Positions 27,000-36,846 of a DNA stretch of 59,553 nucleotides are shown piece after piece; within the stretch, counting starts at the first letter, position 1, and the number at the start of each line of letters is the position of its first letter. A program made the translations under genes and the position numbers. The stretch covers positions 1 through 59,553 of the forward strand of contig WFZA01000049.1 in NCBI GenBank assembly GCA_015489815.1. Reading direction: 5' to 3'. Source of the DNA: Caldisericales bacterium (lineage in GTDB: Bacteria; Caldisericota; Caldisericia; Caldisericales; Caldisericaceae). The notes beneath the pieces were generated by a model. That model did not search any database and was not told the DNA's origin. It was given only the letters and a program-made list of their open reading frames with translations.

Positions 27000-29786
27000 T
27001 TAAGGGTAAGTAATAGTTATTGTTTGAGTATCCTCATCCCATTCTACATGAGCATTAAATGATTCTACTATAAATCTTAACGGCACCATAGTCCTTCCTT
27101 TTATGATTTTAGGAGGAGAATCCAGAACGACTTTCTTTCCGTTTACGGAAGCAAACTTATTATCTATCTGAAGTTTTATGATAGTGCCATTAAAGGAAAC
27201 TTCTACAATTCTGAGAACAGGATCCCACTCTACATTAGCACCAAAAGACTCACTTATAAATCGCAACGGCACTAATGTCCTGTTGTTAATTATAATAGGA
27301 GGCGCATCAAGTGACACCACGACTCCGTTAACAATTGCATTACTATTGCCAATCTGCAGTTTCATAACAATGCTTTTGATGTATTTTATATAAATTACCT
27401 TTTCAGACCTTGCACCGTTTTTCTCCGCTACGACGAGAATCTTATTCTGGCCTGGCTGTAAACTTAAACTCACAGTAAATGAACCATTAGAATCAACATC
27501 CGCACTCTCCCCGTTAACAGTTACAGTTGCGCCCGGATCCGTTTTTCCACTTACCACAAGGTCCGCCATATAAACGGTCGTTCCATCTTGAGGGGATATA
27601 ACATTAAGATTGGGGGGATTTTGAGGTACTGTATTAAAATTCAACACTATCGTTTTTGAAGCACTATTACCAGCAGGGTCAACAGCAACTATTTTAAATG
27701 TTTTGCTTCCATTACCACTTACGACAACAGAGAAATTACCGTTCTTATCGACAGGAACATAATCACCATTTATAGTAATAATAGCACCTGTTTCAGTATT
27801 TCCAGCCAGCACTGTATAACTATTATTTACTTGACCACTCTTTGGAGAAGTAATCGTTATAAAGGGGGAAACCGTATCCACTTTAAAGTCTATTTCGTGA
27901 ATCCTCTCTTCTATTTCACCATTTTTGTTTTTCGCATAGAAATAAAATTTATGAATGCCGTCCGGGACAACCACGGGAGTTCCGTTATACAAAACTTTCT
28001 CACTGTTGTCAAAGTAGTAATAAATTTGCGTGTCACTATACGGGCTAATAACGGAAAGAGTTATCTTAGGGTGAGTTTTGTAAAAACCATTTTTGCCATC
28101 AGGTTTCTCTGGCGTAACAACAGCGTTCGAAATAGGAAAATCGTTAACATAAATACCCGTAGAAACAACAGGCAGTTGTTCCGCACTCGTATAAACCGTT
28201 AATGTGTATACGCCGCTAATTGCAGGGTTTCTAATACCGCATTTTTTAGAAAGTTCTATTATTACACCCGAATTTCCAGATATGTTTAACGGAACTGTTA
28301 TAATAATTTTGTTTTGCTGAATAGTTATTGGTTTCTGCACAGATTGCTTATTTATAGAAATATCAGAAGGATTTATCGCAGAAGGCAGTGAGAATTCTTC
28401 AGGAAAAACGATATAAATCTTACCGATATTTTGCGCTAATGCCCCACCGGGTCCGGTAAAAAATATTACCCTATAGTCTGAACTTGCTGAAATCTGCGGA
28501 ACAGAAATGGTAAAGAGCGGTGCAGATATGTGAGAAGGATTAATTTGAACATTTGACGATACCGGCATTACATCTTTAGTTGTGTGAAGTACAAACTCGT
28601 AGCTACCTTTTTGGTTTGGGTTTTTAATTCCAAAAGACTTTTGTATTAACACATTTACAGAACTGTTCGAGGCAATGTCAAGCGGAACGAAAAGTGAGAT
28701 AAGGCCATTTTTTAAAATAGAACCATTTTTTACTTTGATACTATTTATAGACACAGAAGAAAAGTCTGGATGCTGCGGAAGTACGAAACCTCCAGGGAAC
28801 TTGATCAGAATTTCATCTTTATCCTTTTTCAAGCTTCCGTTTCCAGAAGTTACAAAGTGGAGTCTGATTTCAGAATTGGCATTTTGTGTATTTGGTACAA
28901 CGGACACATAAAAATCACTTACAGTAGTTCCTTTAATGGTAAACATTGTATTCGTCACTACAGGATCCTTATCCGTAAAAACAGACATGAAGTAATCACC
29001 TGGATCCCCGGGGTTCTTAATGCCTGCGCTTTTAGAAATCTGAATAGACACAAACCCATTATTAGGAATATTAAGACTCTGTGGAAGTAGAATCTTTAAA
29101 ACATTTTCTGTAAGTACTAAACCAGATATAACATACCCATTTACGGTAATAGCAGAATTTGGTATGCTTTTTTTAGTAAAAACTGTTTCCTGTGGGAAAA
29201 TAACTGTAATATTGTCGCCATTCGCTCCACTTAGTCCTCCATTCTCTGATGTATAAAAAGAAATTATATACATTGCATTGGTAGAAGTTATATCGGGAGT
29301 AACGAGAACAGAAAGGTGGGAAACACCTTTGGTAATCGTTACCGAAACACTCTGGGTGCCTGTTTCACTGGAAATTCCTACGGTAAAGTTATAATTTCCT
29401 GAATTTGATGGATTCTTAATCTTAGCCCGCCTGTCTATTTTTAATATTACTTCACTACCACTTGGAACCGTTGAGGCAGGATATACTCTAACAACGCGAC
29501 CATTAACCTCTACCTTAGAAGCGTTAGAACCATTTAATCTTACGAGATCTGTAGGAATTACAGAAGGTAAAGCAAAACCTGACGGAAATATTATAGATAT
29601 AAAATCATTCGTTTTAAAGTCAGCCGATAGATTCAAGTCTAAAAGATAACTTGCAAAAGAATCAACAGAAGGTGGAGAAGGAACAAAAGCAACTATAGTA
29701 AAATTATTTACTGCATAACTGTTTACCGGAAAGACAAAACCAAACAATAGTACTAGCATTAGGAAAAAGATTAATAACTTTTTCAT
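27000..29786 (-). CDS. Large exported multi-repeat protein with copper-amine-oxidase-like domains
   Basis: A 928-residue secreted protein beginning at ATG 29786 with AGGAGGG just upstream and an N-terminal signal peptide (LLIFFLMLVLLFGFVFP). The first about 550 residues are four repeats of about 125 residues, each ending in a K/S-x-x-x-I-K/R-NP-x-x-x-G-x-Y motif (KIKNPSNSGNY, GIKNPGDPGDY, GIKNPNQKGSY, GIRNPAISGVY). Then come a chitobiase/Fn3-like segment, two Ig-like repeats and, at the C-terminus, two copper amine oxidase N1-like domains (NNRTLVPLRFISESFGA and KGRTMVPLRFIVESFNA). No catalytic site is evident; a surface, adhesion or S-layer-type role is an inference. Confidence 0.85.
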   Translation of the reverse strand: MKKLLIFFLMLVLLFGFVFPVNSYAVNNFTIVAFVPSPPSVDSFASYLLDLNLSADFKTNDFISIIFPSGFALPSVIPTDLVRLNGSNASKVEVNGRVVRVYPASTVPSGSEVILKIDRRAKIKNPSNSGNYNFTVGISSETGTQSVSVTITKGVSHLSVLVTPDITSTNAMYIISFYTSENGGLSGANGDNITVIFPQETVFTKKSIPNSAITVNGYVISGLVLTENVLKILLPQSLNIPNNGFVSIQISKSAGIKNPGDPGDYFMSVFTDKDPVVTNTMFTIKGTTVSDFYVSVVPNTQNANSEIRLHFVTSGNGSLKKDKDEILIKFPGGFVLPQHPDFSSVSINSIKVKNGSILKNGLISLFVPLDIASNSSVNVLIQKSFGIKNPNQKGSYEFVLHTTKDVMPVSSNVQINPSHISAPLFTISVPQISASSDYRVIFFTGPGGALAQNIGKIYIVFPEEFSLPSAINPSDISINKQSVQKPITIQQNKIIITVPLNISGNSGVIIELSKKCGIRNPAISGVYTLTVYTSAEQLPVVSTGIYVNDFPISNAVVTPEKPDGKNGFYKTHPKITLSVISPYSDTQIYYYFDNSEKVLYNGTPVVVPDGIHKFYFYAKNKNGEIEERIHEIDFKVDTVSPFITITSPKSGQVNNSYTVLAGNTETGAIITINGDYVPVDKNGNFSVVVSGNGSKTFKIVAVDPAGNSASKTIVLNFNTVPQNPPNLNVISPQDGTTVYMADLVVSGKTDPGATVTVNGESADVDSNGSFTVSLSLQPGQNKILVVAEKNGARSEKVIYIKYIKSIVMKLQIGNSNAIVNGVVVSLDAPPIIINNRTLVPLRFISESFGANVEWDPVLRIVEVSFNGTIIKLQIDNKFASVNGKKVVLDSPPKIIKGRTMVPLRFIVESFNAHVEWDEDTQTITITYP

Positions 29787-29879
29787 ACTTCCCTCCTTAC
29801 ATTTTTTTAAATTATACATTCAATATGGGATTTTTAAAACCGTAAAATCTATTACAATACGACAGGAGGTGGATTATTA

Positions 29880-31052
29880 ATGAATATAAAAGATGAAGTA
29901 AAAGAGTTAAAAGACGAAGTAGTCCGTTTAAGAAGAGATTTCCACATGCATCCAGAACTTGCATTTGAAGAAGAAAGAACTTCTCAAATCGTAGAAAATT
30001 ATCTCAAAGAACTTAATTTAGAGGTAAAAACTCATATTTCAAAAACAGGAGTGGTCGGACTTTTAAGAGGGAAAGATGGAGGGCCTACAATTCTCCTAAG
30101 GGCTGACATGGATGCACTCCCTATAGAAGAATTAAACGACATTCCTTATAGGTCGGTAAATAAAGGCGTAATGCATGCCTGTGGACATGACGGACACACA
30201 GCTATGCTCCTTGTTGCAGCAAAAGTACTATCCCACCATAGGGAAGAAATAAAGGGAAATGTAAAGTTTGTATTCCAGCCGTCTGAGGAAAAGGATCCAG
30301 GTGGCGCAATAAAAATGATTGAGGAAGGAGTAATGGAAAATCCTCATGTAGATAAAGCGTTTGGACTCCACCTTGGAAATATGATACCAGTAGGAATAAT
30401 TGGTATTAAGGAAGGAGTACTCACCGCAGAAGCAGATCGTTTCAAAATAACCATTACAGGAAAAGGAGGACATGGAGCGTATCCACATACTTCGGTAGAT
30501 CCGGTGGTAATTGCCTCACATACAGTACTTGCACTGCAGCAAATTGTATCAAGAGAAATAGACCCCGTCCAACCCATTGTATTAACTGTAGGTAAAATTC
30601 ACTCTGGCGATGCTTTCAATGTAATACCAGAAACTGCAGAACTATTGGGCACCGTACGCACACTTGATAAGAATATAGCAAGGTCTGTACCAGAAAAAAT
30701 GGAAAGAATTTCAACGCACATTGCAGAAGCCTACAGAGGAAAGGCAAAACTTGAATACCACTTTGGATACCCTCCACTTATAAACAGTAAAGAGGAAACC
30801 CAGTATGTAATAAAAATCGCAAAACAGGTAGTAGGAGAAAAACACATTGTTACAGTTTCCGTATCTATGGGCGGGGAAGATATGGCATACTTCTTAGAAA
30901 AAGCAAAAGGTGCATTTTACTGGCTTGGTTCTATGAACAAAGAAAAGGGGCTGGATAAACCTCACCACTCTGCATATTTTAATTTTGACGAAGACGCTTT
31001 GCCAATAGGCGTTGAGATGCATACACGCATTGCATTAGGATTATTAAAATAA
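29880..31052 (+). CDS. M20-family amidohydrolase
   Basis: A 390-residue zinc enzyme of the aminoacylase/hippurate hydrolase type that removes an acyl or aminoacyl group. The motif ADMDALPIEE and the metal site HACGHDGHTAM are intact, and the dimerisation domain (about 180-300) follows. Members of this family include N-acyl amino acid and N-acetyl-diaminopimelate hydrolases; the substrate is not clear. A strong AGGAGGTGG ribosome site precedes the ATG. The MFS gene follows 34 bases later from its own promoter. Confidence 0.88.
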   Translation: MNIKDEVKELKDEVVRLRRDFHMHPELAFEEERTSQIVENYLKELNLEVKTHISKTGVVGLLRGKDGGPTILLRADMDALPIEELNDIPYRSVNKGVMHACGHDGHTAMLLVAAKVLSHHREEIKGNVKFVFQPSEEKDPGGAIKMIEEGVMENPHVDKAFGLHLGNMIPVGIIGIKEGVLTAEADRFKITITGKGGHGAYPHTSVDPVVIASHTVLALQQIVSREIDPVQPIVLTVGKIHSGDAFNVIPETAELLGTVRTLDKNIARSVPEKMERISTHIAEAYRGKAKLEYHFGYPPLINSKEETQYVIKIAKQVVGEKHIVTVSVSMGGEDMAYFLEKAKGAFYWLGSMNKEKGLDKPHHSAYFNFDEDALPIGVEMHTRIALGLLK

Positions 31053-31053
31053 A

Positions 31054-31081
31054 TTGAGCAAAACAATATTTTTTGTATAAT
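31054..31081 (+). promoter_or_regulatory. Promoter abutting the MFS start (leaderless transcript)
   Basis: TTGAGC (31054-31059), a 16-base spacer and a perfect TATAAT (31076-31081). The gene's ATG is at 31087, only 5 bases after the -10, about where transcription would start, and there is no ribosome-binding site in between. Confidence 0.6.
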
Positions 31082-31086
31082 ACCCT

Positions 31087-32361
31087 ATGAACAAAAAAGA
31101 CCTGAAGTGGAACTTTTTCGTAGGCGTAATGCATGGAATCCTATTCAACGGCGGTGTTGCATTTAGCAGCACTACAACCGTAATACCTGCATTCTTGAAT
31201 ATGCTTACCCCATCTAGCATCGTCATAGGCTTCTCTTACATGATTATGGGAAAAGGTAGAGGCATTTTAGGCGTAATCCCCCAGCTTTTCGTAGCAAACA
31301 AGCTTGAGGCAAGCAAATATAAGAAGCCGTTATTGATAAAAGCGATTACGGTGCGTGCGTTAAGCTGGGGACTTCTTGCTTTATCCACCGCTTTGTTCGC
31401 AAAAACACACCCTGCACTAATGGTATGGATCTTAATTTCCCTTTTAGGACTATTTACCTTCATGGGCGGTGTTGCAGCAATACCATTTTCGGATATTTTT
31501 GGTAAAGCAATTCCATCAGAACTGAGAGGAAGGTTTTTCGGATTAAGAGGGCTTCTGGGAGGAATACTGGCAATCATAGCCGGAATTATAGTTAAAAAAA
31601 TACTTCAGACAAGTAGAATATCCTTTCCTAAAAACTTTGCGTTGATATTTTTTCTCTCGTTTGTTTTTGTCACCGCGTCTTATATTTTCTTATCAATGGT
31701 TAAAGAGCCAGAGGAGGAAGTTCACAAAAAGACTTTACCATTTAGCGTATTTCTCAAAAAAGCTTACAAAATCCTACAGCAAGATAGAAACTTTAGAAAC
31801 TTCTTAATTATGCAAATATTTGTAGGTGCAAGCTCACTCTCTTTACCTTTCTATGTCATTTACGCAAAAAATGTCTTGCACTTTTCAAATGCAGCAGTAG
31901 GAACTTTCCTTACAATCCAAATGATCGGTTTTGTTCTATCGAATCTGCTCTGGGCATACATATCAGATTATAAAGGAAACAGACTCGTCGTCATACTTAC
32001 TGCAATTACTGGGTTATTTATCCCTCTCATAGCACTTTTAAGTAAAAATAACTTTGCTATGTTTTCAATGACTTTCTTATTCATAGGCTTTATGTTTTCT
32101 GGTATGAGCGTAGGTTTCCAGAATTTTATGCTGGACCAGGCAATACCTAAAGAAAGACCCACCTACATAGGTTTAAATGGCACACTTACATTTCCAGTAC
32201 TTACTTACTCCCTCATAGGTGGACTGCTTGCAAAAGTAATTTCTTATAGAACTATATTTGAAATTACATTTATTTTTGTTCTAATCGGCGTTATGGTCGC
32301 ATTCACATTGAAAGAGCCGAGAGAAATTAGAAAAAAATATATAAAAGGTAAGCAAAGCTAA
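31087..32361 (+). CDS. MFS transporter
   Basis: A 424-residue permease with about twelve hydrophobic helices and the family loop IPSELRGRFFGLRG between helices 4 and 5. The substrate is not identifiable. It may be translated from a leaderless mRNA because a perfect -10 lies 5 bases before the ATG. The stop abuts the ispG stop on the opposite strand, so the two genes converge. Confidence 0.85.
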   Translation: MNKKDLKWNFFVGVMHGILFNGGVAFSSTTTVIPAFLNMLTPSSIVIGFSYMIMGKGRGILGVIPQLFVANKLEASKYKKPLLIKAITVRALSWGLLALSTALFAKTHPALMVWILISLLGLFTFMGGVAAIPFSDIFGKAIPSELRGRFFGLRGLLGGILAIIAGIIVKKILQTSRISFPKNFALIFFLSFVFVTASYIFLSMVKEPEEEVHKKTLPFSVFLKKAYKILQQDRNFRNFLIMQIFVGASSLSLPFYVIYAKNVLHFSNAAVGTFLTIQMIGFVLSNLLWAYISDYKGNRLVVILTAITGLFIPLIALLSKNNFAMFSMTFLFIGFMFSGMSVGFQNFMLDQAIPKERPTYIGLNGTLTFPVLTYSLIGGLLAKVISYRTIFEITFIFVLIGVMVAFTLKEPREIRKKYIKGKQS

Positions 32362-33414
32362 TTAGAATTTTTCTTTTTCCGCGATTATTTTTTGAAGTTC
32401 AATTTTAAACTCTTCGTAAAGTTTATCCTCGCTAACAGTCTTTATAACCTTTCCTTTCTTGAAAATAACACCCATCTTACGGCCGCCTGCAAGCCCAATG
32501 TCTGCATCCTGTGCTTCACCCGGACCGTTTACCACACAACCCATTATGGCAACCTTCACCGGCACTTTAACTCTTCCAAAATCAGCCTTCACTCGTTTAA
32601 TTAAAGAAAATAAATCAATTTCGCACCGTCCACAGGTAGGACACGAAACGATTGTAAGTCCACTTTCCCTCAAGTGCAAACTCTTCAACAGGGTGAATCC
32701 TGCCTCTACCTCTTTTACGGGCACATCACTAATAGAATAGCGTATTGTATCGCCGATGCCTTTCATCAGTAAGTAACCTATTCCTGCACTACTTTTGATC
32801 AAAGACTCTTCAAGAGGGCCAGCCTCAGTTACTCCAAGGTGTATTGGATAATCGGTCATGGAAGCAATTCTTTCATTTGCCTGTATTGTAGTAAGAACAT
32901 CTGAAGTCTTTATAGAAATAACGATGTTATCAAAACCTACATCATTTAAAACTTTTACTTCACTTAGAGCAGTATTTACTAACGCTTCTACTACATTGTT
33001 GGGACGATTGCGAAATGAACCTAAGTTTGCACCAACTCGAATTGGCACCTCACGCTCTTTTGCGAGGCGAGCAATTTTTCTTATCCACTCTTGATCACTT
33101 ATATTGGAGGGATTTAGTCTGATTTTATCTGCACCATGCAAAATTGACTCTACTGCGAGTCTTGGATCAAAGTGGATGTCTGCAACGAGCGGTATGTGTA
33201 TTCTCTTTTTAATCTCGGAAATACTTCTCGCAGCTTCTATATCAGGAACAGCGACACGAATAACCTCACAACCTGCATCCTCTAACTCAAGAATTTGATT
33301 CACAGTATCAGATACATCACGCGTATCTGTTTTAGTCATAGATTGAACGACAATAGGATACTCGCCTCCAATTGTGACCGTTCCAATCCGAATTGGACGA
33401 GATTTTCTTCTCAC
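32362..33414 (-). CDS. ispG: 4-hydroxy-3-methylbut-2-enyl-diphosphate synthase
   Basis: Converts methylerythritol cyclodiphosphate to HMBPP in the MEP isoprenoid pathway, with a [4Fe-4S] cluster. It has 350 residues: a TIM-barrel N-terminal half and a C-terminal iron-sulfur half. The cluster cysteines are C258, C261 and C293 (CPTC; GCVVNGPGEA). Last gene of the rpsB-uppS operon; its GTG/ATG start overlaps the rseP stop by 4 bases. With dxr two genes upstream, this places two MEP pathway enzymes in one operon. Confidence 0.95.
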   Translation of the reverse strand: MRRKSRPIRIGTVTIGGEYPIVVQSMTKTDTRDVSDTVNQILELEDAGCEVIRVAVPDIEAARSISEIKKRIHIPLVADIHFDPRLAVESILHGADKIRLNPSNISDQEWIRKIARLAKEREVPIRVGANLGSFRNRPNNVVEALVNTALSEVKVLNDVGFDNIVISIKTSDVLTTIQANERIASMTDYPIHLGVTEAGPLEESLIKSSAGIGYLLMKGIGDTIRYSISDVPVKEVEAGFTLLKSLHLRESGLTIVSCPTCGRCEIDLFSLIKRVKADFGRVKVPVKVAIMGCVVNGPGEAQDADIGLAGGRKMGVIFKKGKVIKTVSEDKLYEEFKIELQKIIAEKEKF

Positions 33415-34436
33415 TTGCCCATCAGCCTCAAAATATCGTGAACCGTAAACACAGCCATAAGTCCCAAAAGTATTAGAAATCCCGTACCCTGTATGGACAT
33501 CTGTTTTTCAGGAGGAATCTTTTTGCGAGTAATTGCCTCCCACAATAAAAGGACTATCCAGCTTCCATCTAAAGCAGGAATAGGTAATAAATTAGTAAAT
33601 CCTAATGCAATACTTATAAAAGCAACAAACCAGAGTAAATTAAGAAATCCTCCTGATGCTGCCTGACCTGTCATTGCAATAATACCTACAGGACCAACTA
33701 CGGAAGAAACTCCTTTTCTAGTAAACAATACTGGAAGAGATACAGTCATTTTATAAAGAAGTTTTCCGGTCCAAACAGTACCTTCCCACATCGCAGTTAT
33801 AAATGGATACTTCTTACCCGAAGGATATATGCCAACAACCCACGACCCGCTATTTGGATCCTTTTTAGGCTTAACGGTAAAAGTAAGGTCTTTCCCATTT
33901 CTCTCAACAACAATTTTTAAAGGACTGCCGTTGCTTGAATGTACTATATTGAGGATATCGCTCCATTGTCTAATTTCCTGATTGTTTATAGAGATAACTT
34001 TGTCTCCAGTCTTTATTCCCGCTTCATACGCAGGATAATTCTCGATTACTCCACCTATTCGCGTGCTTGGAACAAATGGGTTCCCAAATATCGAAAATAC
34101 AAATGCAAAAATAAGAATTGCTAAAATAAAGTTCATTCCAGGCCCCATAAAAATAGTAAAGAATCGCGCCCAAAAACCCTTACTGTAATATCCATCCGGA
34201 GCATCGAAGTTGTCTTCCATCCCTTTTATTTTAGCATATCCTAATATTGGGAGTGCACCAATTTTGTAGACGGTTTCTCCAATTTTTTTCTTATAAATTA
34301 TGGGACCAAAGCCCACGCTGAGTTCTTCTACCGCAATACCAGAAAGTTTTGCAGCACCAAAGTGACCTAATTCGTGCACTAAAGCAAGTATACCAATAGC
34401 AAAAGTACCAATTACAATTTCCCAAAATATATTCAT
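33411..34436 (-). CDS. rseP: Site-2 protease RseP family
   Basis: A membrane-embedded zinc protease that cuts transmembrane anchors, 341 residues. The HELGH motif (21-25) lies in the first helix, a PDZ domain (about 120-195, GIKTGDKVISINNQ) follows, and PIPALDGSW (about 293-301) gives the third zinc ligand in place of the common LDG. No sigma-E/RseA partner is visible in the window, so the substrate is unknown. It overlaps both neighbours by 4 bases. Confidence 0.93.
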   Translation of the reverse strand: MNIFWEIVIGTFAIGILALVHELGHFGAAKLSGIAVEELSVGFGPIIYKKKIGETVYKIGALPILGYAKIKGMEDNFDAPDGYYSKGFWARFFTIFMGPGMNFILAILIFAFVFSIFGNPFVPSTRIGGVIENYPAYEAGIKTGDKVISINNQEIRQWSDILNIVHSSNGSPLKIVVERNGKDLTFTVKPKKDPNSGSWVVGIYPSGKKYPFITAMWEGTVWTGKLLYKMTVSLPVLFTRKGVSSVVGPVGIIAMTGQAASGGFLNLLWFVAFISIALGFTNLLPIPALDGSWIVLLLWEAITRKKIPPEKQMSIQGTGFLILLGLMAVFTVHDILRLMGK

Positions 34437-35584
34437 AAAGCTCTCCTTTTAACCACATCACTCGTTATCTGTAACGACCGCTTATATTCTTCTTCTATTT
34501 CTCTTAAGGAACTAACAGGCATTGGAGTATGTACTTCAAAAACTTCAGACATTACAGTGTATATTTCCGTAAAGCGTATTTTTTTATCCAGAAACGCTTT
34601 CACCGCAACTTCGTCAGCAGCAACAAGAGCAGGCAAATAGTTTTCACTTTTCGCAATTTGCAGAATAAAAGAGAATAAAGGAAATTTTTTTGTATCCAAT
34701 TCCTCAAATGTAAATTTTCCAATAGTTGCTAAATCTAATGATTTCATTGTATTCTCAGCCCTATCAGGGTAAAACATTGCAAACTGCAAAGGATAATACA
34801 TTCTGGTAGGGCTTAAAAGTGCCTTTATGTTACCGTCGCTAAATTCTACCATAGAATGTATTATACTCTCCCTATGTACAAGCGCAGTAATCTTTTCATA
34901 AGGCAATCCAAATAAAAAATGTGCCTCAATCACTTCAAATGCTTTATTAGCCAAAGTAGCGGAATCTATCGTAATCTTTTTGCCCATTTTCCAGTTTGGA
35001 TGTTTTAGTGCTTCTTCTGGCGTTACAAATTGCAACTTTGAACTTTCTGTATTTAAAAAAGGGCCACCAGAAGCAGTAATAATGAGCTTCCTTACGGTAG
35101 ATTTTTTCTCGCCTGTCAGGCATTGAAATATTGCGGAAGGCTCACTATCCACAGGAATAATTTTATCTAGAAAATTTGAAGAAAATATGATGTGCCCGCC
35201 TGCAATAATGGATTCTTTGTTTCCAATACCAACGCGTATTCCGTACTTGAGTGCTGCGTAGATTGCAGACAGAGAAGTTATTCCAGAGGCAAGAAATAGG
35301 GCAAGATCAGGATTTGTACTAAGAACAGCTTTTCTTAATTCAGTCGATACATCAAATATCTGAATGTTTTCGTCGTTACATCTTTCAGAAACATACTTCA
35401 CAAAATCTGGATGCACACCTACAAATCGAGGATGAAATTCCCTACACAAATCTAAAATTCTCTGAATATTCTTATATCCACTAAATCCCACGAGTTCAAG
35501 ACGATCGGAATAATCCCGAACTACTTTTATAGATTCAATGCCGAGTGTTCCTGTTGCGCCGGAAATAAAAATGCGCTTCTTCAT
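34433..35584 (-). CDS. dxr: 1-deoxy-D-xylulose-5-phosphate reductoisomerase
   Basis: The second step of the MEP pathway, NADPH-dependent; 383 residues. NADPH-binding GATGTLG is near the N-terminus and the active-site block is SEPSAIFQCL plus PNWKMGKKITIDSATL. It abuts uppS directly upstream (one-base overlap) and overlaps rseP by 4 bases. In many bacteria cdsA lies between uppS and dxr; here it does not. Confidence 0.95.
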   Translation of the reverse strand: MKKRIFISGATGTLGIESIKVVRDYSDRLELVGFSGYKNIQRILDLCREFHPRFVGVHPDFVKYVSERCNDENIQIFDVSTELRKAVLSTNPDLALFLASGITSLSAIYAALKYGIRVGIGNKESIIAGGHIIFSSNFLDKIIPVDSEPSAIFQCLTGEKKSTVRKLIITASGGPFLNTESSKLQFVTPEEALKHPNWKMGKKITIDSATLANKAFEVIEAHFLFGLPYEKITALVHRESIIHSMVEFSDGNIKALLSPTRMYYPLQFAMFYPDRAENTMKSLDLATIGKFTFEELDTKKFPLFSFILQIAKSENYLPALVAADEVAVKAFLDKKIRFTEIYTVMSEVFEVHTPMPVSSLREIEEEYKRSLQITSDVVKRRAL

Positions 35585-36282
35585 TAAGCCTTTCCAAACC
35601 TTCTTTTTCTTGAAGAAAATTCTTTTAGTATAGCAAGAAACTCTTCCTCAGAAAAGTCTGGCCATAGTGTATCAGTAAAGAACAATTCAGAATATGAAGA
35701 TTGATAAAGCAGAAAATTGCTTAACCTTTTTTCTCCACTGGTTCTTACAATCATATCCGGGTCTGGCATATCTTTTGTATATAAAAATTGTTTGAGCATT
35801 TCCTCGTTTATGTCCTTTGAACTATTTTTTTCTTTACAAATCTCTTTTACAGCCTGAATAATTTCCCTTCTTCCTCCGTAATTAAGTGCTATATTCAACA
35901 TCATTTTTTTTCCATTCTTTGTTTCGCGTTTAGAGATTTCCATTGCCTTTTTTAAAAAATAAGGCAAAGGACCAAAATCGCCTATGAAATTTAATCTTAC
36001 GCCATTCTCTTTTAATTCTCCAATGTAACCATTAATTGCCTCGACAAAAAGATGAAACAAAAAATCAACCTCTTCTCTGCTTCTCTTCCAATTTTCAGTA
36101 GAGAAAGCATACAGCGTAAGGTACCTTACTCCAGCATTCGCAGCACATTTTGTAATGCGTTTTACGGTTTTTACACCTTCTTTGTGCCCTGCAGTCCTGG
36201 GAAGACCACGCTGTTTTGCCCACCTTCCGTTCCCGTCCATAATAATAGCCACATGGACAGGAACGGCATCACTATCTTCCAT
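35584..36282 (-). CDS. uppS: Isoprenyl transferase (undecaprenyl pyrophosphate synthase)
   Basis: Makes the C55 lipid carrier for cell-wall precursors; about 232 residues. The motif MDGNGRWAKQRG and VRTSGEKRLSNFLLYQ are typical. I start at ATG 36282 because the TTG at 36315 would give a 44-base overlap with frr; from 36282 the overlap is 11 bases, and GAGAG lies just upstream. It belongs to the rpsB operon and precedes dxr. Confidence 0.93.
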   Translation of the reverse strand: MEDSDAVPVHVAIIMDGNGRWAKQRGLPRTAGHKEGVKTVKRITKCAANAGVRYLTLYAFSTENWKRSREEVDFLFHLFVEAINGYIGELKENGVRLNFIGDFGPLPYFLKKAMEISKRETKNGKKMMLNIALNYGGRREIIQAVKEICKEKNSSKDINEEMLKQFLYTKDMPDPDMIVRTSGEKRLSNFLLYQSSYSELFFTDTLWPDFSEEEFLAILKEFSSRKRRFGKA

Positions 36283-36844
36283 TACTCTCAAGGATTTCTT
36301 TAGTTTTTCTTTCAAGGTGTTCGTTTACAATCTTAATGTACTTATCAGTAATCTCCTGAATTTTATCCTGCATTCTGAACTTGTCGTCCTCAGAAATCTC
36401 TTTATTTTTCTCCCACTCTTTTACTTTATCAATAGCCCTTCTTCTAATACTTCTTATTTCCTCTCTGAATTCTTCTGCCATTTTCTTTACCTGATTAACT
36501 ATGCGTTCTCTTTCTTCTTCATCTAACTTCGGAAAGTTAAGTCTGATGGCACTTCCATCGTTTTGCGGAGTAACACCTAAATTAGCTTTAAGGATCCCCC
36601 TCTCTACTTCTTTAAGAAGTGACTTATCCCACGGCTCTACAGTAAGCGTTCTCCCCTTTGAAGCCGTTATATTTGCAACTTGTTTTAAAGGCATAAGCGT
36701 ACCATAAGCCTCAACCCTTACAGGGTCAAGAATCTCTGGAGTAATACGCGTTGCACGCACCTTGGCGAAATCTCTTTCTAATGCCTCAATTGCTTTTTTC
36801 ATTTCTTCTTCTACTTCACTGTAAAGTTTCTTCTCGATTTCCAT
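36272..36844 (-). CDS. frr: Ribosome recycling factor
   Basis: Releases ribosomes from mRNA after termination with EF-G; 190 residues, family length. It has the two-domain RRF layout with the helical bundle (VRATRITPEILDPVRVEAYG) and the C-terminal helix RRRAIDKVKEWEK. Lies 2 bases after pyrH and overlaps uppS by 11 bases. Confidence 0.96.
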   Translation of the reverse strand: MEIEKKLYSEVEEEMKKAIEALERDFAKVRATRITPEILDPVRVEAYGTLMPLKQVANITASKGRTLTVEPWDKSLLKEVERGILKANLGVTPQNDGSAIRLNFPKLDEEERERIVNQVKKMAEEFREEIRSIRRRAIDKVKEWEKNKEISEDDKFRMQDKIQEITDKYIKIVNEHLERKTKEILESNGR

Positions 36845-36846
36845 AA

